From positions 62,001-126,000 of the forward strand of contig NZ_JAFBEG010000006.1 in NCBI RefSeq assembly GCF_016908635.1: 64,000 nt of DNA, read 5' to 3'. The notes beneath the pieces are model-generated. The model had not been told where the DNA came from, made no database searches, and saw only the letters and a list, made by a program, of their open reading frames with translations. This document shows, in pieces, positions 42,543 to 52,491 of the stretch (the stretch's first letter is position 1; each line of letters starts with the position of its first letter). Source of the stretch: Sporohalobacter salinus (GTDB lineage: Bacteria; Bacillota; Halanaerobiia; Halobacteroidales; Acetohalobiaceae). Made by a program: the position numbers and the translations under genes.

Positions 42543-42998
42543 TTATTGATAATCCTCTCCGGTCCGCATCATCTTAACTAGCCGTTTTCCCCTTATCTTT
42601 ACTTGATGATACCATTGTGAATCCTTCATCTCCTCTGCAGCTTTCTTGAAATCTTCTTCCTTTAAAGCAGTGATCATATTCTCAAACAAAATTAAACCGT
42701 CAAGCCCCAAGTTAAAGGTCATATCAATAATTACTTTCTTGCGTATGTCATCAAGACTACAGTACCAATCATATTGCTCTAATTGATCTGTGATCTCGTC
42801 TATTTTTTTATCTAACCACTTTATAGCAATTTCTTTGGTTACGCCCTGTTCTTTAAGTAGCTCCAAAACCTCTTCTTGAGATAATGGATCAGCCTCTAAA
42901 TTTCTACCAACACCGATGGTCCAGTGGCCGGCAGGACATTTATATAACTCAATTTCTAAGCCTTCATGTAAAATTAATTGATCTTTTATGCTCGGCAT
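42543..42998 (-). CDS. Endolysin, T4-type lysozyme (GH24)
   Basis: A muramidase of about 151 residues that cuts the host wall at lysis. LILHEGLEIELYKCPAGHW then TIGVGRNLE carries the catalytic Glu (HEG) and the Thr of the ExxxxxxxxDxxxxxT triad, though the usual Asp position is occupied by Pro-Ala (Y-K-C-P-A-G-H). FNLGLDGLILFENMITAL and the GLxxR-like KRLVKMMRTGEDY end complete the fold. AAGGAGGTGATG lies upstream; ATG 42998 is chosen, 43007 is possible. No signal peptide, so a holin is needed. Confidence 0.88.
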   Translation of the reverse strand: MPSIKDQLILHEGLEIELYKCPAGHWTIGVGRNLEADPLSQEEVLELLKEQGVTKEIAIKWLDKKIDEITDQLEQYDWYCSLDDIRKKVIIDMTFNLGLDGLILFENMITALKEEDFKKAAEEMKDSQWYHQVKIRGKRLVKMMRTGEDYQ

Positions 42999-43051
42999 AA
43001 ATAACATCACCTCCTTATTATCATATTAAAAAAAGACACCCTATCGGGAGT

Positions 43052-43240
43052 CTAATTGTTATCATTAAGTTGTTCAGATAACTCAGTACCATCTACTTGA
43101 GATAAGTTAGAAATCACTACTGCTAATTTATTGATAGCTTCTGTATTGCTTTGTATGAGAGGTTCTAATCTCACAAGTACATACAATGCTACAAAAGCCG
43201 GGAAACCTATCTGTTGTATGAAACTAACTATATCTTTCAT
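43052..43240 (-). CDS. YvrJ-family small membrane protein, holin candidate
   Basis: A 62-residue protein with one helix IGFPAFVALYVLVRLEPLI (11-29) and a polar helical tail. This is the YvrJ pattern common in Firmicutes prophages beside endolysins, where it probably acts as a holin. AGGGTGTGGTGA precedes ATG 43240. Confidence 0.75.
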   Translation of the reverse strand: MKDIVSFIQQIGFPAFVALYVLVRLEPLIQSNTEAINKLAVVISNLSQVDGTELSEQLNDNN

Positions 43241-43260
43241 TCACCACACCCTTTCTTGTT

Positions 43261-43605
43261 TTACTTTCTAATTATTGCATTTCCATTTTTTTCTTTAGAT
43301 ACAATATTAATTAAGTCCGGCCACTCTCTACCCAAAACTAATTTAAGTGTTGTATCAGCCCCTTCCTTTTCTTCTTTAACTTCTATCAATCTCATTTTTG
43401 CTTCAACCAATCCAGCTTCTACAATATAGACTACATCTCCAACTTTGAAATCCTGAAGATATTTGGCAGGACCATTAGGCAGATATTCTAATTCAACAGT
43501 AATATTCTTTTCATTGGTTTCTAATTTTTCTTCTCCTTTTTGAATTAATTGATCTTCAGTCTTTAAATTTCTTGCATCAATAAATATTTCTTTTCTAATG
43601 ATCAC
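43261..43605 (-). CDS. Gp37-like tail protein, C-terminal module alone
   Basis: About 115 residues starting IIRKEIFIDARNLKTED and continuing LIQKGEEKL, AKYLQDFKVGDVV and TLKLVLGREWPDLI. This is the C-terminal third of the Siphovirus ReqiPepy6 Gp37-like family, whose N-terminal part is at 46,325-47,455. It thus looks like the detached end of one ancestral gene. GTG 43605 is the likely start, overlapping the end of the upstream reading frame. A diverged copy of the same module ends the upstream broken gene. Confidence 0.7.
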   Translation of the reverse strand: MIIRKEIFIDARNLKTEDQLIQKGEEKLETNEKNITVELEYLPNGPAKYLQDFKVGDVVYIVEAGLVEAKMRLIEVKEEKEGADTTLKLVLGREWPDLINIVSKEKNGNAIIRK

Positions 43606-43611
43606 TATCAC

Positions 43612-46323
43612 CTACTTTCTAATCTCTGGGTCTAGATTATTATTTCTACTAACTATCTTTTCTATCATATCTGGCCATCTTTTACCTAGAGTGATTTTAA
43701 GTTGGTTACATCCTTGAGTAGTTTCCTCTTGTACTTCTATAATTCTAGATTTAATTTTTAAAATATCGGGTATATATAAAGCAATTTGATCTCCGACTTT
43801 GAAATCCTGAAGATATTTGGCAGTGTTGTTAATAGTGAGTTCTATGTTATTTTCATTAGAGTTTTTGGTAGGAATATATTCTAAATCAAAACTTAATTTT
43901 TGATTTTTCTTAATCAAAAATCTTCGGCCTCGCTGTTCTAATTGTAAATCACTTTCTAAATCAGGAGCTGATATAAAAGTTTCATTTCTAAAATTATCTG
44001 TAGCTGACCCGGGTACTTTGTGTATATCACTATAGATTTTCTTTTGATTATAAGAGTCTGGATTAATTATTGCTACTGCTCTGATATAATAGTCTACATA
44101 CTCACTTAGAGCAACTCCTTTGATAAAATCATCGCCATAATATTCTTCAGGGATTTTTGTATTAAATTTTCCAGGATCACTCAATATTGTTGCGCTTGTC
44201 TCTTCTGGAATCCATTCAAAATTAGTTTCAGAAAACTCTACATATTCAAAATAACACTCAGTTTTTTCATCTATATTTTTTATTCTTGCTTTTGCTTCTA
44301 TTCCATATTGTTTATCTTTTTCACTTAATTTTCTTATGTTCAATATTTTTATCTGTGGTTCAGCAGCGATTAAAATTATATTCAAGTTTGAACTTGCTTT
44401 GAAAGAAGTAAAACAGCTTAAGATTGGATAACCTTCATTTTGATTTTCAATAATAGACCAAACAGATTTAAAGTCTCAATTTTCATAAGCTGTCTTTAAA
44501 GTCATCTCTTCAGTTGTTAGTCCCATACCATAACCATTATCAGTTACATCTTTGTCTTTGTTAAAATATGTATTTTTATCTTCAAATTCAACTTCAAATT
44601 TATGTTCAAGCCACTCGTTATATCCAGAAGTAATAGAATAGACTGCATTAGATACAGAATAACAATTAATGAAGCCTCCCATTCCAACATAACCTGCTAA
44701 TCCTGCAACTTCCCCCCCCTGAACTCAAATCAATTTCAGCATTAGCAAAACTGTTCTTTATATATCCAAATAAAGTTGCTACTAACCCTCCGCCAATATC
44801 TAAACGAGCCGTTCCTCCAAATCCATTCTTAAAACTCCTCTTCAGTGATTCAGGTAATTCAATAGCAATAAGTTTTCCCTTAAAACTACATCTATCCATT
44901 AAACCTAATACAACCGAATCATTTTCCCCATCTATTAAAGAACCTGCTATTCCTGCCGGAGCATAAGTTTCAATTTTTCCTTCCGAATGAATATTTTCAA
45001 TTTCTCCTATCCATTTATGAGCTAATGGTCCTGTTGAAGCCCCAAAAGTAAAATCAAGATCTATATAATTAACTGCATAATCTATTTTTTTCTAGTTATA
45101 TCCGCATTAAGATTAAGGTTTTTAATTTTTCCTTTTCCAGCACCAAACATAGGCAAATCCAATTTAATTTCATTATTTTGACCGTCAAAATCAGCATAAA
45201 ACTCTTTTAAATAAATCCATAAATTAACATCATTCCATAAATTATATGGCCCACCTGCGAGATTTTCAATAGCCTTTTGTGTTATGTCTATATCATTCAT
45301 TAATTTAAATCCTTCATTGCTTACAAAACAATTATCATAATTAGGACATTTAGTATAATTGCAAAAACGGAGTCCCCATAAATCTTTAACATCTTCAATC
45401 TTTGGCTGTATTTTTCTTAGATTGTAATTTCTATAACATGTACTTCCAGCTTCTATAGTAAATATTTCTTCTCCTTTTCTTTCGTCTAATAAATATTGAT
45501 CAATAATATGATTTAAACAGCCGTCTTTATGCTTTATTTTAACTTTTCCCTCGGGGACTGCAGTTCGGTAATTACCTTTTTTATCAGTTTTGAAATTTAG
45601 TATTGGACGATGATTACCATTTGGTTTATAACGACTTAATGAAATTTTAACCGGCTTTTCTGGAGGTTTTCCTGATTTATCTTTGAAACTACCTTGAACA
45701 TATCCGATTGGACGCTGAGGATACATACAATCAATTCCTACACCCGAATAAATAAGAGAACTATCTCCTATTTCTTTGTTTTTAATTTCTAATTTAGAAA
45801 CAGCAGAAGTTGGTTGAGAAGCTTCATTATCATGATAAATAAACGATATTGAAAAACCTTCCATATCAGATGAAAAGTACTCTTTTGAAGTCCAATCTTC
45901 ATGACTAGTATTTCCATCAATCAAATATCCCGTCGAAGAATTAAAGCCCCCTATATTTACTTTTAATTTCCAGTTGTCATGATTCATATAAGGGGTTTTT
46001 GTTTCTTGAGAAGTAGGGCCTTCATATTGATATTCAATTTTAGCTCCTAAATTTAAATATCGTCCATTATAATATTTGAAATAAACTTCTGCAATTTCTA
46101 TATAATAATGATCTAGAACAAATCTTATTTCACTTTCCTCTTCTTCATCTGAAACATCTTCTTGATGTGGATTAGCATAAGCTACTATTTCAGAAAAAGT
46201 TAAGTCAATATCTAGATAAAATTTTATATTTATATGGTCATCTTCATTCTCAACAGATTTTGTCCAATCTGTTATCATGCCTATTGTATCATAATAATAA
46301 TGTTTTTGGTAAGTATCAACCAT
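43612..46323 (-). pseudogene. Tail adhesin with GLUG repeats, two frameshifts and one stop
   Basis: One gene of about 900 codons when joined. Residues 1-410 (46,323-45,082) hold beta-rich tail segments, an FKTDKKGNYRT fold like CarboxypepD_reg and a Cys-rich stretch. A run of seven A at about 45,085-45,092 breaks the frame; the next 120 codons (SEGKIETYAPAGIAGSLIDG) lie one frame over. A run of eight G at about 44,713-44,721 restores the first frame, which reads AGLAGYVGMGGFINCYSVSN (GLUG motif). TGA at 44,476-44,478 replaces an expected Trp before DFKSVWSI. The C-terminus is a Gp37-like module (YLQDFKVGDQIALYI). Probably a host-binding tail protein, silent or phase-variable. Confidence 0.8.
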
Positions 46324-46324
46324 C

Positions 46325-47455
46325 TTATTTTCTCACCTCGATTACTTGTCGCTCAGCTCCTTCTCCTTGCCCGCCGACATAAACTACATTTTCTGATTCA
46401 AACTCACTTTCCCTAAAACCTAATAATTTAACGTTATCAAATTTAGGTGATAAGATAACATTACTTTTATCTTCACCTTTTCTAATTTTAAAAATAAACT
46501 TCTTATTTATAAGGTCTAATGCTATATCCCAACCTAGACCAGAAGTCAAACTAAGACTTTCCATAATTTCGCTTATTTTTTGAAATCTACCCCGGAAAGT
46601 GACTTCCGGACCTCTAGCTTTATCTTTGGCTATTTCTAATTTACTAAATTTTCTATCTGAATCTTCAGGATTAACTACATTAACATCTACATAATGTTTC
46701 ATAACACTTTCAGCTGGCCCTGTTTGATCATCATAGCCATTATCTTTTTGAGTTCCATCAACTGCAATTCTTTTATCAAAAATTCCATCTCCGCTTTTCC
46801 CGGCAAATACCCAAATTTCTTTATCTTTGCCTTCACTGCTTACTTCCAATTCTCTATGCTGAATTTTACCTCCTCTTGTTATATCTCCACGCTTGACTGC
46901 TATATATTTCCCGATAGTTATTTTCTTAGCATTATCTTTATGTCTATTGATCTTCAGCTCAAAGCTATCATGTTTTCTCCATCTCCTAGTCCAGTTGAAA
47001 TATTCTAGATTATCTAATTCAGCTATAATTTCTAAATTATTATCCAACAAATAAATTTTTTGATTAGACTTATCAATAGTGTAATTCGGAATAATCTTAC
47101 TACTAATATCTAATGTTGTAACTATTGAACCTTTTAATTTAGTTACTATCTCATTTTTGTCTTTCTTTATCTTGCTTAATTGAAAATCAACATTGTTACT
47201 AGAAGGTGAAACATAATCAGTTAAAATTAAGTTAGCAAATGGTTTTAAATCCCTTTTAACTTTATCCAAATTAAAATTAACTTTATCAGCAGAAGGGGAA
47301 TTATAAATATTAAGCTGAAAATCTATATCAGAACCTATGAATTGAATATAATTTTTGATTTTTATCAATTCAAAATTAGATAAATCGGCATCAGAAATAG
47401 TATAAGATTGCAACTGAAATTCTATATTATTGGCTGTATCTTCATTATAACTCAT
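46325..47455 (-). CDS. Gp37-like tail protein, N-terminal and central part
   Basis: A 376-residue tail protein. Residues 140-376 match the Siphovirus ReqiPepy6 Gp37-like family: LEYFNWTRRWRKHDSFEL, KYIAVKRGD, FAGKSGDGIFDKRIA, GPAESVMKHYVDVNVVNPE, GLGWDIALDL, and VYVGGQGEGAERQVIEV. The family continues with the module found separately at 43,261-43,605. The first 130 residues contain four repeats of N-V/I-D/E-FQL with about 28-residue spacing, also present in the neighbouring gene. It is probably a tail-tip protein. Confidence 0.8.
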   Translation of the reverse strand: MSYNEDTANNIEFQLQSYTISDADLSNFELIKIKNYIQFIGSDIDFQLNIYNSPSADKVNFNLDKVKRDLKPFANLILTDYVSPSSNNVDFQLSKIKKDKNEIVTKLKGSIVTTLDISSKIIPNYTIDKSNQKIYLLDNNLEIIAELDNLEYFNWTRRWRKHDSFELKINRHKDNAKKITIGKYIAVKRGDITRGGKIQHRELEVSSEGKDKEIWVFAGKSGDGIFDKRIAVDGTQKDNGYDDQTGPAESVMKHYVDVNVVNPEDSDRKFSKLEIAKDKARGPEVTFRGRFQKISEIMESLSLTSGLGWDIALDLINKKFIFKIRKGEDKSNVILSPKFDNVKLLGFRESEFESENVVYVGGQGEGAERQVIEVRK

Positions 47456-47469
47456 ACTATCTCCCCTTC

Positions 47470-48015
47470 CTACACTACAGGCTTCACAAAAGGTAAACTT
47501 TCCGCATTGTATTTATCTCCATTTTTTGCGTACTGTACTACTACATGATACTCTTTATTGATATTTAGATTATCAAATTGATATTCTCCACTTTCGTTTG
47601 TTGTAGTAATATCTTCTAAATTATCATCTGTAGTATTAATTAGATATAATTTAGCATTATTAATAACTTTATTATCTTTAGTTACTATTCCAGAAATAAC
47701 ACCATAACTAGAATTTACAAATGAATTAATGCTACTATTTGTTATAGTTGATCCAAGTAGAGATAATTTTTCTGAGCTAAAATTAATATTAGCATTCGTA
47801 ATAGCCGAACTAACAATATTTTTTCTTAATTTGTACTCTACTTCTATTGTATTGTTTGGTGGAGTGTCAATTTTTACCTTCCCACTAGTATTAACCGAGC
47901 TAATAATAGGTTTCTTCAATCTATACTTTATTTCTATTGTATTGTCTGGTGGAGTGTCAATTTCTATTTTTCCATTGGCATAACTAAAACCTTGAAGCGA
48001 AAATGTAAGAGCCAT
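47470..48015 (-). CDS. Tail-associated protein with repeats and CarboxypepD_reg-like domain
   Basis: A 181-residue protein. The first half has two repeats, KIEIDTPPDNTIEIKYRLKK and KVKIDTPPNNTIEVEYKLRK, about 31 residues apart. The second half, GVISGIVTKDNKVINNAKLY then ESGEYQFDNLNINKEYHVVV, is a carboxypeptidase-regulatory-like beta-sandwich, common in surface-binding proteins. AGGGAGGGATAG precedes ATG 48015. It is likely displayed on the tail. Confidence 0.7.
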   Translation of the reverse strand: MALTFSLQGFSYANGKIEIDTPPDNTIEIKYRLKKPIISSVNTSGKVKIDTPPNNTIEVEYKLRKNIVSSAITNANINFSSEKLSLLGSTITNSSINSFVNSSYGVISGIVTKDNKVINNAKLYLINTTDDNLEDITTTNESGEYQFDNLNINKEYHVVVQYAKNGDKYNAESLPFVKPVV

Positions 48016-48034
48016 CTATCCCTCCCTCCTTTTT

Positions 48035-49309
48035 TTATGCATATTCAGCAGTGATATTCAGACTAAAACTATCTTTGCCTTGTGACGCTGTATTATTTGA
48101 AGTAAATCTTAAATAGAAAACATCAGTCTGGTCTGAACTATATGTACTATTAAAAGTAAGTTCACTTTTATTATCAAAAGGTTCTTTTGTTTTAGATAAA
48201 CCTGCTGTAATTCCTGTAGCTTCATTAATAGCGTCAATAGTTACATTTTTAATATCAAAATTAGTTTTATTAATAAATTCTAACTTTACAATATCTGAAT
48301 TAGAATTCCATTTTTGTTTATTAAAATCAAGTGGAACATCTAAATCTGAACTACCATCTGTTAAAATAAAGCCAGTTTTAGGATTTTTTATAAATATATT
48401 ATTTTGATAGTTAATTAGTTCTATTACTTTAACTCCTTCAGTAAAAGTACCAAAAACTGCTTTCGTCTGATTTGGAGTTATTGAAGCTGAAATAGGTGAT
48501 CCATTAAATTCTGTAAAGTTTAATATTAAATCACCAGTCTTAAGATCCCAAATTTTGCTCGTATCATCACTACTAACAGAAATAACTTTACTATCATCTG
48601 GTGTTACTAATACATCTTTGATAGTTTTTAAATGCTTAGTAAAATTTAGTAATACTTCTCCAGTTTCTATATCCCATACTTTAATCGAATTATCACCACT
48701 TCCAGAGATCACCTTACTACCATCTGAAGTTACTGTTAAACAACTGACATAATTACTATGTTCCGCAAAATCAAACATTACTTCTCCAGTTTCTATATCC
48801 CATATCTTAACTATGTCATCATTATCAGCTGAAATTACTTTATTGTTATCTGGTGTTACTGTAATAGATCTAATAATGCTATTATGCTTAGTAAAATTTA
48901 GTATCACTTCTCCAGTTTCTATATCCCATACTTTAATCGAACCATTATATTCGCCACTAATAACTTTATTGCTATCTGAAGTTATTGCTAGTCCTTTGAT
49001 ATTATCTTCATGTTTCGTAAAATTAGTTAAAACAGTACCGTCTGACATATTCCAAACTTTAATTTCATCATCATAACCACAACTAATAACTTTATTATCT
49101 GGAGCTACTGCTATATCACTAACAGACCCACCAGTAGAGCCATTATGTTCTGTGAAATTTAGTAATACTTCTCCAGTTTCTATGTTCCATACTTTGATAT
49201 CTCCGTTATTTTCTCCCGAAACGACTTTTTTGCCGTCAGAAGATATTGCTGATGACATTACGTAATTATCATGTCCTTTAAATTCTAATAAAATATCACC
49301 TAAAGCCAA
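48035..49309 (-). CDS. WD40 seven-blade propeller protein in the tail cluster
   Basis: A 424-residue protein. Residues 1-295 contain seven WD40 repeats of about 40 residues, each with SDG/PDN-x-KVIS-G and I-KVWDIETGEVLLNFTKH, with GH/EH at blade starts. Residues 300-424 form a beta-sandwich-like tail-type domain (GFILTDGSSDLDVPLDFNKQ, FYLRFTSNN). It lies between Dit and the Gp37-like gene in one operon, where tail-tip and receptor-binding proteins are coded. WD40 proteins are common in eukaryotes and some bacteria but unusual as phage structural genes. Likely a binding propeller on the tail tip. Confidence 0.85.
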   Translation of the reverse strand: MALGDILLEFKGHDNYVMSSAISSDGKKVVSGENNGDIKVWNIETGEVLLNFTEHNGSTGGSVSDIAVAPDNKVISCGYDDEIKVWNMSDGTVLTNFTKHEDNIKGLAITSDSNKVISGEYNGSIKVWDIETGEVILNFTKHNSIIRSITVTPDNNKVISADNDDIVKIWDIETGEVMFDFAEHSNYVSCLTVTSDGSKVISGSGDNSIKVWDIETGEVLLNFTKHLKTIKDVLVTPDDSKVISVSSDDTSKIWDLKTGDLILNFTEFNGSPISASITPNQTKAVFGTFTEGVKVIELINYQNNIFIKNPKTGFILTDGSSDLDVPLDFNKQKWNSNSDIVKLEFINKTNFDIKNVTIDAINEATGITAGLSKTKEPFDNKSELTFNSTYSSDQTDVFYLRFTSNNTASQGKDSFSLNITAEYA

Positions 49310-49325
49310 TTAACTTCCCCTCCTT

Positions 49326-50102
49326 TTATACTCCTAAATATCTATCATAGAAAAATAATTTAGCTTGACAGTTAGAATAAATCTCATTATCTCCTGGAGC
49401 TAATCTAGGTAAATATGAACTAGGATCTATAGTGTTGAAATAATTAATTTTAGACCCGTCGCTATTTATTAAGATAACTTCTTTTTCACCAAACTCAGAA
49501 TTAACTTTTATTGTTTGATCACTATCTATGCTAGCATTAATAGTTAGTTTCTCTCCTGTAGTTTTGTTTTGTATAACAGGATTATCTACTGGACCATCAA
49601 TCTTAATTACTAATGGAGTAAACACATCACCATTATTAGTTACTATTGTAGTTTCATTATCTAAGATTACACTATTTCTATCCGGATCAAACCATCTAGG
49701 ATCTGGAGCAAACAGATTTATAACTGCTATTTGATGTTGCTTCCCTCCTGCATTAGGAAAGTCTATCTCTCCATTACAAACCGACTTAATATCATATATT
49801 TTATCTTCTTGTATCCATCTCAGCTTGCCTAGTCCCTTTTTCGAATTGAACATTCTAATTAATTTCCTACGTCGATCTAAAGTTTCTTGTCTAGTTTCTC
49901 CGCAAATAACTAAGGTAATAGAAAGATCTCTGGGTTCTAAATTTTGAGCTATTAAAGTTTCTCCTTCTTGCCCTATAGCTTTGACAGTTTGTAAGTTAGT
50001 AGGAAATTCTGAGAATCCATCTTTAGATTTTAGCAAGAACTCAGGCAGCGTAAAATCAACTACCTGAGTTCCTGCTGTAATCCAGCTAATTTTTTCCTCC
50101 AT
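49326..50102 (-). CDS. Distal tail protein (Dit)
   Basis: A 258-residue siphovirus tail protein forming the hexameric hub at the tail tip. Typical Dit features are TNLQTVKAIGQEGETLIAQ-NLEPRDLSITL, the TLDRRRKLIRMFNSKKGLG helix, and INLFAPDPRWFDP. The C-terminal half is a second beta-sandwich. Its position after the tape measure and a small protein is standard. Confidence 0.88.
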   Translation of the reverse strand: MEEKISWITAGTQVVDFTLPEFLLKSKDGFSEFPTNLQTVKAIGQEGETLIAQNLEPRDLSITLVICGETRQETLDRRRKLIRMFNSKKGLGKLRWIQEDKIYDIKSVCNGEIDFPNAGGKQHQIAVINLFAPDPRWFDPDRNSVILDNETTIVTNNGDVFTPLVIKIDGPVDNPVIQNKTTGEKLTINASIDSDQTIKVNSEFGEKEVILINSDGSKINYFNTIDPSSYLPRLAPGDNEIYSNCQAKLFFYDRYLGV

Positions 50103-50118
50103 TAAATCACTTCCTTAT

Positions 50119-50526
50119 TTAGTCAATATCAAAAATTAATTCATTTAACGGAACTTCCATTGGTTCTCCAGAAGTTGGAGCTTTAGGTTGTGGGAGTTTG
50201 AACCAGGTTAACAATCTATCCTGATCATCAACAAAAAATGCATATGTAATATCATTATCAGCATCTGCATCCCACGGTCCAAACTTAATTGCTTCATTGT
50301 TAATAATCTCTGTTGCACCTTCTCCATTATTTCCAGGAGCAGTAAATGTTACTTTCTGTCTAGAATACGCTTGGTCATCTTCTTCTGTAATAGTAGAAAG
50401 ATCGTCACTATCTTCAATTTTTCCTGTAGCTAATCCCAAATAAATATCTGTTGGGGGAGTTCCAGTGTTTCTGAATAACAAATTCAAAGCTAACTTTTCT
50501 CCAATATTAGTTAAGTTTCCAGCCAT
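50119..50526 (-). CDS. Phage tail-fiber-like beta protein
   Basis: A 135-residue protein with YLGLATGKIEDSDDL, YSRQKVTFTAPGNN, IKFGPWDADADNDITYAFFV. The pattern matches small phage structural proteins annotated as tail fiber-like. The family's exact role is not known to me. GGAGAGTG precedes ATG 50526. Confidence 0.65.
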   Translation of the reverse strand: MAGNLTNIGEKLALNLLFRNTGTPPTDIYLGLATGKIEDSDDLSTITEEDDQAYSRQKVTFTAPGNNGEGATEIINNEAIKFGPWDADADNDITYAFFVDDQDRLLTWFKLPQPKAPTSGEPMEVPLNELIFDID

Positions 50527-50556
50527 TTTTTAACACTCTCCTTTAATAAAATTAAT

Positions 50557-52491
50557 TTATCTTAATCCAAACTCTAAACCTAACTTTTTCATCATTCTCT
50601 CATTCTGTCTTCTAGTTTCTTTCTCATCTAAAGGCTTAGGGGATTTAAAAGTATTATGTTGTTTAATAATTATTTTCTTTTCACTATCTAAGTTACCACT
50701 AGATTTATGATTAACAGAACCAATATCATTTTTAGTTGAATTAACAGTAGAATTAGCTGCATTAGCCCCGGCTAATTCTACTTGTCTTTGATTCTTATTA
50801 ATGCCTTCTGCTAGGCCTGCTGCTACATTAGCTCCTATCTCCATCATAACTTTAGAAGGAGAATTAATATCTAGTATGCTTTCTACAGTATCCACTACTG
50901 CATTAGCTCCATCTTTAACAGCATCTATAGCAGCACTAAATTTATCTTGAATTCCTTGAACAAACCCACTAATCAAATTAGCTCCTAAATCATATAACTT
51001 ATCATCTAAACTAGTAATAAACTTGATTATCTTATTGAAATAGTTGTTAATTTTGGTTACAATTTTATTAAGACCTTTTTTTACAGTTTGCAACATATTC
51101 ATAAAAGCTTGTTTTAATTTATCATCTAGGCCCAAAATAAACCTAATAATATTCTGCAAATACTGTTTGGTAGAAGATTTAATCTGCTGCCATTTATTTT
51201 TTGTAGTTTTTAATAAGCTCCTGAGTGTCTTTTTAGCTTTTTGGGTTGCTTTTCTAAATCCATCACTAATTGCTTTGCCAATCGTATTAGCTATTGAAGC
51301 TAACTTATTGGCCCAGCTTTTTAATAATGAAACCATTCTTTTTATTAGAGAAAACAAACCTTCTTTTATCACTTTTGCTAAAGTAGCGATTTCATCTTTG
51401 AAAGTTATTATAACAGCAACGACAGCTAATATTGCAGCAGTCCAGGGGTTTAGCATACCAATTACAGTTCCAATTCCACTAACTAAAGTGCCAATCCAAC
51501 CAGCTACAGTGCTAATTGCAGCAGCTAAACCACTACTTCCAGATAGAAAAGTGGTTACCGTGCCAAACGCTTCAATTAAACTACCAATTATCATTAATAC
51601 TGGTCCAATAGAAGTTAATAATCCTGCTAAAGCTATCGCAACATTTTGAATTGGGGCAGGAATTGCATTAAAAACCGCAACTAATTTAGTAGCAAAGATA
51701 GTTAGTTTGGTTAGAATTGGTTGTAATGTACTTCCTAGTTTTGCTAACTGCTTTTTTAACTTATGAGTAGCTTCTGCACTTTTGACAAGACCTTTATTGT
51801 TCTTTCGATATTGCTTATAAGACTGGGCCAACCCGGTCTTAGCTAAAGTTTGTAAAACATAATTTTGAGCTTGCCCAGCTTTTTTGGCCCTTTTTAAACC
51901 TTTCTCAAACTTCTTGACACTTACTCCTGATCTCTCTAAAAGTTCCATAAACTGACCTACTGCCTTGCCAGAGCCTATTGTTTCTTGCAAAGAATTTGAA
52001 ACTTCTTCAAACTTAATAGTCTCCTTAAATTTAGTAGCTGCCCCCATAAGATGGTTTAGGGTTTTTTGCATCTTTTGGCCCTTAAACCCAGCAGCTAAAA
52101 GGTTACTCATACCTTCAACACCAGCTCGAGTATCTTGGACAACAGCTTTAGTTTTAACCATAGCCCGATCTATGTTCTTCATGCTAGCTCCGGCAGATTT
52201 TACGTTATTCTCAAGAACTGACATTTCTTTTCTGAAATTTTTAGTTCCCATTGTAACTGCTGCGAATCCGGCGGCCAACGGCGCTGTTACACCTGCTGTC
52301 ATTCTTTTTCCTAAACCTGTCATTTTGCCGCCTAGAGTTTGCATTTTATTCCCTATTTGCCCTAACTTATCCGACGCTTGCTCCGCCTTATCTTCTATTC
52401 CTTCAAGCCCTCTTTCTACTTTCTCAAAAGATTGTGTCGCTTTATCTATTGCATTGATTAATATCTCTACCTTGTGATTGCTTGATGCCAT
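50557..52491 (-). CDS. Tape measure protein
   Basis: A 644-residue protein that sets tail length and helps DNA entry. The N-terminus is coiled-coil (KATQSFEKVERGLEGIEDKA), followed by the TP901-like core with KQYRKNNKGLVKSAEAT, hydrophobic Gly/Ala-rich helices (about 270-365), and the C-terminal NLISGFVQGIQDK and VESILDINSPSKVM motif of phage tape measures. At 644 codons it predicts a tail of about 95-100 nm using the usual 0.15 nm per residue rule. It overlaps the chaperone stop as TAATG. Confidence 0.92.
   Translation of the reverse strand: MASSNHKVEILINAIDKATQSFEKVERGLEGIEDKAEQASDKLGQIGNKMQTLGGKMTGLGKRMTAGVTAPLAAGFAAVTMGTKNFRKEMSVLENNVKSAGASMKNIDRAMVKTKAVVQDTRAGVEGMSNLLAAGFKGQKMQKTLNHLMGAATKFKETIKFEEVSNSLQETIGSGKAVGQFMELLERSGVSVKKFEKGLKRAKKAGQAQNYVLQTLAKTGLAQSYKQYRKNNKGLVKSAEATHKLKKQLAKLGSTLQPILTKLTIFATKLVAVFNAIPAPIQNVAIALAGLLTSIGPVLMIIGSLIEAFGTVTTFLSGSSGLAAAISTVAGWIGTLVSGIGTVIGMLNPWTAAILAVVAVIITFKDEIATLAKVIKEGLFSLIKRMVSLLKSWANKLASIANTIGKAISDGFRKATQKAKKTLRSLLKTTKNKWQQIKSSTKQYLQNIIRFILGLDDKLKQAFMNMLQTVKKGLNKIVTKINNYFNKIIKFITSLDDKLYDLGANLISGFVQGIQDKFSAAIDAVKDGANAVVDTVESILDINSPSKVMMEIGANVAAGLAEGINKNQRQVELAGANAANSTVNSTKNDIGSVNHKSSGNLDSEKKIIIKQHNTFKSPKPLDEKETRRQNERMMKKLGLEFGLR

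Noticed and set aside
34212-44478. TGA read as Trp (IS110 relic at 34,212 and phage adhesin at 44,476 both have TGA where Trp is expected)
   Set aside because: TGA clearly ends several genes here, for example the phage connector and gp10-like genes as ATGA overlaps and csc2. The two cases are better read as nonsense mutations in decaying genes.
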